From Listeria booriae (GTDB lineage: Bacteria; Bacillota; Bacilli; Lactobacillales; Listeriaceae): a stretch of DNA of 64,000 bases. The notes below the pieces were generated by a model. The model was not told the DNA's origin, did no database searches, and saw only the letters and a list, made by a program, of their open reading frames with translations. The stretch is taken from contig NZ_JNFA01000023.1 in the NCBI RefSeq assembly GCF_000766865.1, forward strand, positions 248,001 to 312,000, given 5' to 3'. Position numbers and translations under genes: made by a program. Shown in pieces: positions 18,357-27,500 of the stretch (position 1 is the first letter of the stretch; each line of letters opens with the position of its first letter).

Positions 18357-20288
18357 TCACCGCCCTTTATGATATCCTTTTATTCTCTTCGGCTTAATTA
18401 TAAGTACACTCATTGCTGGCAAAATAACTTCAATACTGTAAGGTAAACCATTATGACCTTCCGTGCTCGTCTTCATTTCCGGCTGCGCAAAATCCCAAGT
18501 TCCCCCAAACTCCCGCGCCTCCGTATTCAGTAACTCCTCATAAATCCCCTCATAAGGCACACCAATGCGCACACGTTGCCGCTCCACTGGCACAAAATTA
18601 CAAGCCACCACTAAGAAATCCCGCGGTTTCACGCCTTGACGAATAAATGTCAAAATCGACTCATCCCGATTATCCGCATCTAAAATATCCATTCCTTCTG
18701 GCTGATGATCCTGTTCAAAAAGCGCCTTGTGACTCACATACAACTCATTTAACGTCCGCACAAAAAACTGATACTGGTGATTTAAATCTTGATTCAAATC
18801 CGTCCATTCCAACTCCTCGGCGAACTTCCATTCCAAAAATTGTCCCGTTTCATTGCCCATAAAGTTCAACTTTTTCCCCGGATGCGTCATCAAGAACGCC
18901 TCAAGCGTCCGCAATCCCGCAAACTGGTTATAGCGATCCCCCGGCATTTTGTGCATCATCGACTTCTTGCCGTGCACCACTTCATCATGTGACAGCGCCA
19001 AAATATAATTTTCCTTAAACATATACATAAACGAAAACGTCACGAGATTAAAATGATCTTTTCGAAACAGCGGGTCCATCTCGAAAAACTTCAAAATATC
19101 GTTCATCCACCCCATGTTCCACTTGTAATTAAAACCAAGGCCATTCGTGTCCACCGGCTTCGTCACATTCGGATACGCCGTACTTTCTTCTGCAACCATC
19201 AACATATCCGGATACCGTCTAAAAACTTCCGTGTTCAACTTTTGCACAAAATCGATACCCGCCTTGTTCAAGTTGTTTCCGTCCTCATTCGCTTCCCAAT
19301 ACCCGTCGTCATAATCCAAATAAATCATGTTCGAAACCGCATCCACACGCAAACCGTCCAAGTGACACATCTCAATCCAAAACAGCGCATTCGAAATCAA
19401 AAAGCTATGCACTTCACCCTTCGATAAATCAAAATTCAGCGTCCCCCAACGAACATTGTCCGCCTGAAACGACTTCCAATACTCAAATTGAGGCGTACCA
19501 TCAAAATAAGCAAGCGCATTATCATTCCGACAAAAATGTCCCGGTACCCAGTCCATAATTACGCCAATATTAGCCGCATGACACGCATCCACAAATCCCA
19601 TGAACTCCTCAAGCGTCCCGTATCTCGCACTAAGCGCATAATAGCCCGTAATCTGATATCCCCAAGACGCGTCCAACGGGTGTTCCATAAGCGGCATAAA
19701 CTCAATATGTGTGTATCCCATCTCCGCAACATAAGGAATCAACAACTCCGCCAATTCCGCAAAATTATAAAACTCCTGTTCCCCGCCACCTTTTGGCTTC
19801 CGCCACGAACCCGCGTGCACCTCATAAATATTCAGCGGCGCCTCGTAAACACTTCTTCGCTTCCGTTTCGCCATCCAGCGCCCATCCGTCCACTTAAAAT
19901 CAGGCAACTTCGTGACCACAGCCGCATCTTTCGGCCGCAACTCAAACGCAAAAGCATAAGGGTCCATCTTCAATTTCCTGTTCCCTTTCGCATCCTCCAC
20001 CAGAATCTTATAATGCTGCCCCGGCTTCGCGTCCGTCGAAAACCCTTCCCAAATTCCTGTCTCCCCAAGCAATGTCAATGAAAAACCCGTATCCCAATTA
20101 CAAAAATCGCCAACAATCGCAATTCCCTTGGCATTCGGCGCCCAAACACGAAACGAAAATCCCTCATTGCCATCCCTATCCGTTGCAAACTGACATCCCA
20201 TCAGCTGATAACTTTGGAAGTGACTCCCATTATTAAACAAATATGTATCCGCCTCTGACATGTTTCCAATCAGCAATTTGTTGCTCAC
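18357..20288 (-). CDS. glgB: 1,4-alpha-glucan branching enzyme (GH13)
   Basis: The 643-residue enzyme makes alpha-1,6 branches. The N-terminal CBM48 domain (about 25-110, R-V-W-A-P-N-A) is followed by the barrel with L-R-V-D-A-V-S-N-M (nucleophile), V-A-E-E-S-T-A (acid/base) and L-S-H-D-E-V-V-H-G-K. A C-terminal beta domain follows. GTG 20288 is chosen because AAAGGA lies about nine bases upstream and the length then fits; the frame runs on upstream without a ribosome site. It is first in the glgBCDAP-amylase operon. Confidence 0.96.
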   Translation of the reverse strand: MSNKLLIGNMSEADTYLFNNGSHFQSYQLMGCQFATDRDGNEGFSFRVWAPNAKGIAIVGDFCNWDTGFSLTLLGETGIWEGFSTDAKPGQHYKILVEDAKGNRKLKMDPYAFAFELRPKDAAVVTKLPDFKWTDGRWMAKRKRRSVYEAPLNIYEVHAGSWRKPKGGGEQEFYNFAELAELLIPYVAEMGYTHIEFMPLMEHPLDASWGYQITGYYALSARYGTLEEFMGFVDACHAANIGVIMDWVPGHFCRNDNALAYFDGTPQFEYWKSFQADNVRWGTLNFDLSKGEVHSFLISNALFWIEMCHLDGLRVDAVSNMIYLDYDDGYWEANEDGNNLNKAGIDFVQKLNTEVFRRYPDMLMVAEESTAYPNVTKPVDTNGLGFNYKWNMGWMNDILKFFEMDPLFRKDHFNLVTFSFMYMFKENYILALSHDEVVHGKKSMMHKMPGDRYNQFAGLRTLEAFLMTHPGKKLNFMGNETGQFLEWKFAEELEWTDLNQDLNHQYQFFVRTLNELYVSHKALFEQDHQPEGMDILDADNRDESILTFIRQGVKPRDFLVVACNFVPVERQRVRIGVPYEGIYEELLNTEAREFGGTWDFAQPEMKTSTEGHNGLPYSIEVILPAMSVLIIKPKRIKGYHKGR

Positions 20289-20400
20289 TTCATCACATCC
20301 TTTTTGAATAGTCTGTCTATTCTGTCTACCGAAGTTAATAACGCCTCTGCCGCATTCCGAAGAAGTTTTCAAGAAACAAAGCATTCGTTTCCATACATCT

Positions 20401-20409
20401 AATATACCA
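20401..20409 (-). promoter_or_regulatory. extended -10 promoter candidate of the glycogen operon
   Basis: The minus strand reads TGG-TATATT, an extended -10, about 115 bases before the glgB start. The hexamer 17 bases upstream (TTTCAA) is a poor -35. A nearby TGGAAACG resembles half a CcpA site but fails the consensus. Confidence 0.4.
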
Positions 20410-20492
20410 GATTTTCACGTCATTTGAAAATAATACCTCTAGTAATAAAGTTAACATTTGCCCTTTTATAATCACGCTCCCAATTCCACGCC

Positions 20493-20526
20493 AAAAAGAA
20501 AGAACGCAAACCGATTGGCCGCGCTC
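20493..20526 (-). terminator. intrinsic terminator after lplA
   Basis: On the minus strand GAGCGC pairs with GCGTTC (one G-T pair), with further GGCC/GGTT pairing inside, followed by TTTCTTTTT. It lies just after the lplA stop and before the glg promoter region. Confidence 0.6.
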
Positions 20527-20538
20527 ATTTCGTCTTAT

Positions 20539-21534
20539 TTAATAAATTAAATCTAGGAAATCTTCCAACGTAATATTTCCAAAATAGTGCTTAATATCTA
20601 CACCTTGCAACGCCGCTTCGATGGCTTTTCGGTCATAATTCACACCGCGCAACTTGTCCTCAATCTCCGTCACATCGCCAACACCGAAGAAATCACCAAA
20701 AATCTTCACGTCCGCAATCACGCTTTTAACAACGTCAAGGCGCACATCAATACCACCGACTGGGAAACGTTTTGTCCGTTCCAAATTAAACTTCGGAGAC
20801 TTCCCATAATTCCAGTCCCAATTGTTGTAACGCTTCTCAGAAATGGCGTGAATCTTCTCCCAATCCGCCTCTGTTAGCACATATTCTTTCACATCTTTCA
20901 CATTCTCCACATCAAACAAATCAAGCAACAATAAATCACGAAATGCTTCCGTCGTCATTTTTTGCTCCATAAATTCCGAAATGTTAGCGACACGGCTACG
21001 CACCGATTTAATGCCTTTCGACTCAATCTTATCCTTGCGTACTTTGAGGGATGCCACGACATTATCCAAGTTCAAATCAAGCATCAACGTTCCATGCGAG
21101 AACATCTTGCCTTTCGTTGCAAACTGAGCGTTCCCAGACACTTTAAACCCATCAATCAAAAGATCATTTCGACCTTTTAACTCTGCATTCACGCCTTGTT
21201 TTTTCAACGCTTCCACAATCGGCTGTGTAAATTTGGCAAAGTTATGGAACGAATCACCGTCATCTTTCGTAATAAAGCTAAAATTCAAGTTCCCTTCGTC
21301 ATGGTACACCGCACCACCACCAGATAAACGTCGCACGACTTTAATATTATTTTTAGCCACATATTCTGTGTTAATTTCTTCAATCGTGTTCTGATTGCGC
21401 CCAATAATAATCGACGGCTGGTTAATATAAAAAAGCAACACCGGCTCGTCCAAATCAAGCTCCGTCAAAATAAATTCTTCCACCGCCAAATTAATCGTCG
21501 GATCTTTCACATTCTTATTATCTATAAAATACAC
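20539..21534 (-). CDS. lplA: lipoate-protein ligase A
   Basis: The 331-residue enzyme attaches free lipoate to E2 and H-protein domains using ATP. The R-R-L-S-G-G-G-A-V-Y-H-D motif (lipoyl-AMP binding), N-L-N-F-S-F-I and the catalytic-lysine region G-F-K-V-S-G-N-A-Q are all visible, plus a C-terminal accessory domain (about 245-331). The length fits the two-domain LplA of Listeria, where I recall LplA1 (lmo0931) being needed for growth on host-derived lipoyl peptides. The MBL-fold gene lies 14 bases upstream and is cotranscribed, as in B. subtilis yhfI-lplJ. Confidence 0.93.
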   Translation of the reverse strand: MYFIDNKNVKDPTINLAVEEFILTELDLDEPVLLFYINQPSIIIGRNQNTIEEINTEYVAKNNIKVVRRLSGGGAVYHDEGNLNFSFITKDDGDSFHNFAKFTQPIVEALKKQGVNAELKGRNDLLIDGFKVSGNAQFATKGKMFSHGTLMLDLNLDNVVASLKVRKDKIESKGIKSVRSRVANISEFMEQKMTTEAFRDLLLLDLFDVENVKDVKEYVLTEADWEKIHAISEKRYNNWDWNYGKSPKFNLERTKRFPVGGIDVRLDVVKSVIADVKIFGDFFGVGDVTEIEDKLRGVNYDRKAIEAALQGVDIKHYFGNITLEDFLDLIY

Positions 21535-21548
21535 GCCTTACTTCCTCC

Positions 21549-22280
21549 TTAAAACTCGATAATCAGGCCTTTTTCAGCCAACACAATCTGTCCTTTATAT
21601 TCCGATGCAGCCTCGGCTTTCAATGTCGCCAGCTCGCCAAACTGCGGTAAATGCGTTAACAACAATGTCTTCACGCCTGCGTCATGCGCAAGCTTGCCAA
21701 CTTCCGTACTCGCCATATGAATCTGGCTTTTCCCAGCCAAATCCTGATAGAAATTCGTATCCGTCATCAACAAATCCGCATCCTTCGCAAAAGCCGTAAA
21801 CACCTCCTGGTACGCCGAATCCGCCGTAAATACAAACGTCTTCCCGTTGGCCTCAATCCGCATCGCATAACAAACAACCGGATGCACCGTTTTTAGGAAC
21901 GTAATCGTAAAAGGCCCAACCTTAAGCTCCTTGCTCGGATCATACGCAATGCCTTCCGACACGTTCGGCATGGATAAATAAGAAAAACCACGCGCATCCT
22001 CATCATGCCCATAGATTGGCAACACAGGCACATCTTCATTCATCCCGCCAATCAACCGATAATGCTGCAAAATCCCGACATCCGCCACATGATCCGGATG
22101 ATAATGCGAAATAATCGCCGCATCAATCGTATTTGGGTCCACATAATTTTGCATAATAGAAACGGCGCTAGCACCAATATCAATCAATAACTTAAATCCG
22201 TCCTCTTCTAATAAGTAACTAGACGTCCCTTCATCCACTTTCGGATAACCGCCCCAATGACCAAACACAGTCAACTTCAT
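21549..22280 (-). CDS. metallo-beta-lactamase-fold hydrolase (YhfI-like)
   Basis: A 243-residue cytosolic protein with the di-zinc motif S-H-Y-H-P-D-H near residue 58, a metal-binding Asp in F-T-A-D-S-A-Y and a final His in L-L-T-H-L-P-Q. The arrangement resembles RNase Z and related phosphodiesterases. The substrate is not known. ATG 22280 follows GAGGACGTGGGG; codons upstream are in frame but have no ribosome site. It lies directly before lplA and in the same transcript. Confidence 0.85.
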   Translation of the reverse strand: MKLTVFGHWGGYPKVDEGTSSYLLEEDGFKLLIDIGASAVSIMQNYVDPNTIDAAIISHYHPDHVADVGILQHYRLIGGMNEDVPVLPIYGHDEDARGFSYLSMPNVSEGIAYDPSKELKVGPFTITFLKTVHPVVCYAMRIEANGKTFVFTADSAYQEVFTAFAKDADLLMTDTNFYQDLAGKSQIHMASTEVGKLAHDAGVKTLLLTHLPQFGELATLKAEAASEYKGQIVLAEKGLIIEF

Positions 22281-22357
22281 GACCCCACGTCCTCTCTCGA
22301 ATTGGTTTACTAGTTTATCATACACTAAAATCAGCACAGATAACAGATTTTGCGACT

Positions 22358-22392
22358 AAAAAAAGCGCACACCATTTCTGGAGATACGCTTT
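22358..22392 (-). terminator. intrinsic terminator of the three-paralogue cluster
   Basis: On the minus strand AAAGCG and CGCTTT flank an inner CCA/TGG pair, followed by a T-run. It lies between the last paralogue and the MBL-fold gene. Confidence 0.6.
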
Positions 22393-22494
22393 ATTTTGTA
22401 GACGCTTTACATGAATACTCTCACTGACCAAAACCTAATATAAGAAACTTGCGTGTGCATAAAACGTTCCATCATTTTAAGCTATTATACTTTG

Positions 22495-22944
22495 TTAAAT
22501 CAATGGTTTCACAAACATTCTTCGTTTCCATTTTAAGTCAAGCAGTTCAGACGCCACTTCTCCATCTTTCTCCCACGTGATTTTAAATGTTGTACCACCC
22601 TCTAAATCTTTTTTTCTAGGCGGATTATAATACGTTTCATTATCCACCAATTTTTTCCCATTAAAATTACCGGCCTCTACAGCTAATATTTCTCTATCGA
22701 ATAATGGATATGTTTTCTCACCTTCTATTTGTTCCATTTTCAATAATTTAACTTTTCCTGATTTTTTCCATTTTATTGTGCCCATCCATGGATATTTCTC
22801 AGTATCTGCCTCATCACCTTTTCTCGGTTTATAAACCGCGCTCCAATTTTCACTACTACCTTTAAGAATTGGTGGTTGACTGAAAGAAATTCCTGCATAA
22901 ACTAAAATTAGGCTTAGCACTATGCCGATACATATTTTTTTCAT
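22495..22944 (-). CDS. small membrane-anchored/secreted protein, paralogue 3 of 3, unknown function
   Basis: The 149-residue protein starts with K-K-I-C-I-G-I and a hydrophobic helix (about 5-22), then S-Q-P-P-I and the motif W-S-A-V-Y-K-P-R-K-G-D-E-A-D-T-E-K-Y-P-W. It ends in a basic K-W-K-R-R-M-F-V-K-P-L tail. The body is predicted beta-rich (F-K-I-T-W-E-K-D-G). It is clearly related to the next two genes upstream but is the most diverged: the motif W-K-V-V is W-S-A-V here. There is no lipobox at the end of the helix, so it is either anchored by the helix or cleaved. I do not recognise the family. Confidence 0.75.
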   Translation of the reverse strand: MKKICIGIVLSLILVYAGISFSQPPILKGSSENWSAVYKPRKGDEADTEKYPWMGTIKWKKSGKVKLLKMEQIEGEKTYPLFDREILAVEAGNFNGKKLVDNETYYNPPRKKDLEGGTTFKITWEKDGEVASELLDLKWKRRMFVKPLI

Positions 22945-22974
22945 ATACCCTCCTAAAAATGAATCTGATTCTTC

Positions 22975-23409
22975 TTAGAAAAACGGTATTAATATACGCT
23001 TATACATTTTCAATTTCACGACTTCTTCATGTTTTTTACCATCTTTCTCCCAAGCTATTTTTATTGCTTGAACACTACCAAGATCTGGACCATCATAGAA
23101 TGTCATAGAATCAGATATAGTTCGCCCATCAAAGTTAGCATCTTTTTTTAAATCACGCTCCTCGAATAAATTAACTAACTCCCCGTCCATCACCAAGTCT
23201 ACTTGTAAAACTTTCGGTTCCATAAGTCCTCGCCATTTTATATAACCACTCCAAGGATGTCCTACTGAATCCGTTACTCCACCACCCCTTGGTTTATAGA
23301 CTACTTTCCAACGCTCGCCTTTGGAATATACTATAGCTGGTTGCAATAAGGAATATGTTATCCAACTACCTAATAAAAGCACCCCAATTAACAAAATATA
23401 CTTACGCAT
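22975..23409 (-). CDS. small membrane-anchored/secreted protein, paralogue 2 of 3, unknown function
   Basis: About 144 residues: M-R-K-Y, a hydrophobic helix (about 5-20), L-Q-P-A-I-V, then R-W-K-V-V-Y-K-P-R-G-G-G and H-P-W-S-G-Y-I-K-W-R-G. Shared downstream elements are N-F-D-G-R-T-I-S-D, F-Y-D-G-P-D and I-A-W-E-K-D-G-K-K-H. The start is uncertain between ATG 23412 and 23409. An overlapping 25-codon frame from 23479 begins M-K-K-K-I-C-I-G-I like paralogue 3, which suggests unequal recombination between copies. Order in the transcript is paralogue 1, 2, 3. Confidence 0.75.
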   Translation of the reverse strand: MRKYILLIGVLLLGSWITYSLLQPAIVYSKGERWKVVYKPRGGGVTDSVGHPWSGYIKWRGLMEPKVLQVDLVMDGELVNLFEERDLKKDANFDGRTISDSMTFYDGPDLGSVQAIKIAWEKDGKKHEEVVKLKMYKRILIPFF

Positions 23410-23479
23410 CATACAACTTCCCATCATTATCAATTAAAGTCCCGCCTAACAATATACCAATACATATTTTCTTTTTCAT
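23402..23479 (-). pseudogene. 25-codon remnant with a paralogue-type start
   Basis: Preceded by AGGAGAG, the frame begins M-K-K-K-I-C-I-G-I-L-L, nearly the N-terminus of paralogue 3 (K-K-I-C-I-G-I-V-L), then departs and stops inside the start of paralogue 2. It looks like a recombination scar in the tandem array, though it could act as a coupling leader for paralogue 2. Confidence 0.45.
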
Positions 23480-23570
23480 ATACTCTCCTAAAATAAATTG
23501 ACAGCTATTTGATATCATTAACATCCATAAAGTCAGGTCTTCACTAGTTCAACAATAGTGCTATCTTAAA

Positions 23571-24017
23571 TTAAAATAAGGGCTTAACAAAAAGTCTTTT
23601 TTTGCGTTCAAATATAATCTCATCCGTATGCTTTGTACCATCTTTCTTCCAAATAATCCGCATACCTTGTATTGTTTTATCTGGCCCATTGTAAAAAGTT
23701 TCAGGATCATCCAATACCTTACCGTCAAAGTTCCCATTTCCTTTTTTTGTAGCATCTGCATCTAAATCATTTATATATTTACCTTCAATCAGCAAATCTA
23801 CAGATACTATTTCTGGCTCTCCTATAAGATGACGCCAAATTACCTTTCCCGACCAAGGATACTCCTCTGAATCAGCTACATCACCTTTTCTTGGCTCATA
23901 CACAACCTTCCAATCCCTCGACTTTCCAACAATAATCGCTGGCTGGTTTAGTGAAAAAATTACCCAACCAATTATTAGTATCGTACAAAAAATAAATATG
24001 TAGTATTTCTTTTTCAT
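23571..24017 (-). CDS. small membrane-anchored/secreted protein, paralogue 1 of 3, unknown function
   Basis: The 148-residue protein has a long N-terminal hydrophobic helix (about 5-22), N-Q-P-A-I-I, then W-K-V-V-Y-E-P-R-K-G-D-V-A-D-S and Y-P-W-S-G-K-V-I-W-R. The later elements N-F-D-G-K-V-L-D-D, F-Y-N-G-P-D and I-I-W-K-K-D-G-T-K-H match paralogue 2, and it ends K-R-L-F-V-K-P-L-F like paralogue 3. ATG 24017 follows GGAAGGAT; the frame continues six codons upstream. It is first in the array, with a good promoter 30 bases upstream. No function is known to me; tandem small exported paralogues beside an adhesin may be surface or immunity factors. Confidence 0.78.
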   Translation of the reverse strand: MKKKYYIFIFCTILIIGWVIFSLNQPAIIVGKSRDWKVVYEPRKGDVADSEEYPWSGKVIWRHLIGEPEIVSVDLLIEGKYINDLDADATKKGNGNFDGKVLDDPETFYNGPDKTIQGMRIIWKKDGTKHTDEIIFERKKRLFVKPLF

Positions 24018-24048
24018 TTCTCTATCCTTCCACACTTAATATCAAATC

Positions 24049-24077
24049 ACTATAATAAGTTTTACACCATTTTTCAA
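24049..24077 (-). promoter_or_regulatory. sigma-A promoter of the paralogue array
   Basis: The minus strand has TTGAAA, a 17-base spacer and TATAGT, ending about 30 bases before the ATG at 24017. Confidence 0.7.
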
Positions 24078-24471
24078 TGTATACAAGTTAGATACCAGAA
24101 CATTCTTGCAATCACTCCTGCTCACCTATGAGCATATTTTTATACATGTTGGCTATGATATTGTTTACTCAAAAAGTGTTGTGCTGGATTTCATATTATC
24201 AAAAAACTATTTTCTTTGACGGAAGTATTATACGTTAGATTCGGAAAATCCGTGCTTTTAACATATTCTTGTAACAGATAGACATTTCACAGTCTCTTTT
24301 GCCTATTAACTTTTCCAACTCACTTCTCTACATCTATTTTCCAACATGCAACCTAAAAATATCACACAACTTTCAAGTAAGCAATTACATTTTAAGATTC
24401 TTTATAAAATTTTTAACATTTTAAGATTCCGTTTCATAAATTGACTAAAATAATAGTTATATGGACTAACG
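24078..24471. other. AT-rich intergenic stretch with no gene seen
   Basis: About 390 bases lie between the paralogue promoter and the adhesin terminator. I see no frame with a ribosome site, no tRNA and no clear repeat. A TTTAACATTTTAAGATTC motif occurs in two near copies close to 24380-24430. The base composition is poorer in GC than the flanking core genes. Confidence 0.4.
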
Positions 24472-24512
24472 CAAAAAAAGCGCAAGAACAATTATCTCGT
24501 CCTTGCGCTTCT
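24472..24512 (-). terminator. intrinsic terminator of the adhesin gene
   Basis: AAGCGCAAG and CTTGCGCTT form a 9-bp stem. On the minus strand it is followed by an uninterrupted T-run, 20-60 bases after the adhesin stop. Confidence 0.85.
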
Positions 24513-24534
24513 TTGCACACCATGAATCTAATTT

Positions 24535-27500
24535 CTAGTTAAGTCCTGTAACATCTACTAAAGATATGTTAGAGAAATTAACAGTACCTGAAGTTAGCAC
24601 TCCATAACCGCCTAGCTCTACAAAGTATACCGTAGTACTTGTTGTGGTAGCCGTGAAAGTTAGTGTGGTCATTGTTCCTGTAGGTTGTTTCCAACCACCA
24701 GTTAATGTTCCTCTATCGGCTGCCAATGTTTGTCCTGTGGATATTTGCGAACCGGATATGACAGTGGCGTTGTAATAGCCATGTCCACCGTCTGTCGCTA
24801 CATATTTAAAACTATACTGATGTCCTGGGATTGTTGCCACAGTTTGTGCAAGTAAACCTGCATGGTTTGCGCCCGATTTCATGTCAACAGAGCCGTTACC
24901 ATTTGGTTTAATATCCATTTGTGGACCTAATATGCCTTTGCTTACAGTTGTCCAAGTACCGACTGCGCCGCTATAGTTATACAAGTTATCTGCTTGTGTG
25001 CCTATTGCTCCTGTATATGCGGTTTCGCCCCATTGGCCTAATCCGTTAAACTCTGGGTTGATAATCATGTTCTCGCCATTTACTCTCACCGTAATCGTTT
25101 TGCTAATGTTACTACCATCTGTTGTAGTAACCGTGATAGTTGTTGCGCCACCTTTTTTAGCTACCCAGTTTCCATTTGCATCTACTGTAATGATACTTGT
25201 GTCGTTTGATGTGTAAGTTAGTGTTTTGTTCGTTGTGTTTGTTGGTAGTACTGTTGCATCAACTTTGCCTGTGTCATTAACGTCTGCTGTGATGTTGGTT
25301 GCTGCTAATGTGATGTCTGTTGCTAACACGGTTGGATCTGTTACTGTTACATTGACTGTTTTCGTGATGTTGGAGCCGTCTGTTGTTTTTACTTGAACGG
25401 TTGTTGTTCCTGCTTTTTTCGCTGTCCAGTTTCCGTTTGCATCTACAGTGATGATGCTAGAATCGGCTGGTGTGTAAGTCAATGTTTTGTTTGTTGTATT
25501 ACTTGGTTGAACTGTTGCGCCAATCGCGCCTGTTGTGCCGACCGTTGTGTTAATGTTCGTTGTTGCTAGGTCAATGTCTGTTGCTAACACGGTTGGAGCA
25601 GCTACAGTTACGTTGACTGTTTTCGTGATGTTAGTGCCGTCTGTTGTTTTCACTTGAATAGTTGTTGTTCCTGCTTTTTTCGCTGTCCAGTTTCCATTTT
25701 CATCAACGGAGATGATGCTGGAATCGGCTGGTGTATAGCTTAGTTTTTTGTTGCTAGCGTCTGTTGGCTCGACTGTTGCACCAATGGTTCCTGTTTCGCC
25801 GACTGTTGTATTGATATTTGTAGTTACTAGATCAATGCCAGTTGCTGGAACATTAGCTGGTCCTGTGATGTTGATTGTGAAAGTCCGGACTGTTTTGCCT
25901 GATGCGTCTTTCACTGTTACGAGTGAGCTACCTGTTTTATCCGTATGTGTGAACGCAAATTTGACGTTGTTTGTTTGCACATTTGAGAATAAATCAGGGT
26001 TAGAAAGTGTCAATGTATAGATGCTAGGGTCTATACGTGTATCTGCGCTGTTATAAAGAGCCACATCGATATTGCTGTTGCCGTATCCATCTTTATATGT
26101 GTTTGGTACTGTGATTGATCCGCCTTCTGCAATGTTTGTGTCTGGTGTAAAGTCTGTTTGATAAATCCATTTTGCATTTGCTACTTCATTTGGATCCGTA
26201 ACGGTTACATTGACTGTTTTTGTGATGTTGGAGCCGTCTGTTGTTTTCACTGCAATCGTTGTTGTTCCTGCTTTATGTGCTGTCCAGTTTCCGTTTGCAT
26301 CTACAGTGATGATACTTGCGTCTGCTGGTGTGTAAGACAATGTTTTATTCGTTGTGTTTGCAGGCTGTACCGTTGCATCAACTTTACCAGTTGCATTTAC
26401 TGTTGTGTTGATATTTGTTGTATTAAGTGTTAGGTCTGTTGCTACAACTGTTGTTGAAACGAGTGCAGCGTTCATATCTGTGCGTGTTTGTTGTGCTGCT
26501 ATGCTGATGTAGCCAGAAACACCGTCGCTACCAAATGCTGTGTTCGCTAAGTTATTATAACCTGTTGGTGGTGTGACTCTGACATAGTAAGTTCCTGGTG
26601 TAATCGTTTCGAATTTGTACAAACCATTGGCATCTGTCGTTGTTGTTTCTACCGCGGCACCTGTATTGCTGTAAAGTGTTACGGATGCTCCAGCGACACC
26701 GGATTCGCCAACTTCTTGTGTTCCATTTTTGTTCAAGTCGTTGAATACTGTAGAACGAATTTGGCCTGTTTTTTGTGCTAGTGTCAAGCGTAGGTTAGAG
26801 ATGTTCGTTGTACCATCAGCTTGTAAGTAGTAACTATTTCCGTCGCTACCGAACCCTTGAGAAGAATCAAATGTGTAGCCTTCTGGTATCGTTGCTTTTA
26901 CATAGTAGTTTCCTGCTGCAATGCCAGTGAAGCTGAAGTTTCCTTGCGTGCTTGTTGCCACTGTTTTCACAAGCGTTCCATCTACACTATAAAGGGATAC
27001 GTTTTCGCTCACGCCTTGACCGCTTGGTGTATTGATTACGCCAGAGATCGTTGTGTTCGCTTGTTTTCTTAGTGAGATAGAGTAGCTAGATGCTGTGTTG
27101 CTACCATTTAGGCTGATGTAATTACTGTTGCCGTCACTACCGTAGCCGTTACTGCTCACGAAATCGTAGTTGCTTGGAATGACTACTTTTGTATAGTAAT
27201 TGCCTGCTTCTAAGCCTGTGAAGCCGTAATGACCGCTAGAATCTGTTTGGACAGAAGTCACTAGATTCCCTTGTACGTCGTGTAATTCTACGCGAATGTT
27301 CGCAAGTCCAGTACTCGTTGATGCATCTGTTACTACACCACTAATCGCAGAATTGTTCAATGCCGCTAAACCTAAATTCAGCTCGTTGCGAAGTGTTTGT
27401 TCGCTTGCAACTGTGAAGTAATTTGTAGCGCCGTCACTTCCAAAATATGTGCCTGACTGATATTTGTAGTTAGCTGGAATATCTGCTTTTGCGTAGTATT

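Noticed and set aside
20360-20400. CcpA (cre) site before glgB
   Set aside because: TGGAAACGAATGCT matches the central CG but fails several conserved positions and the palindrome.
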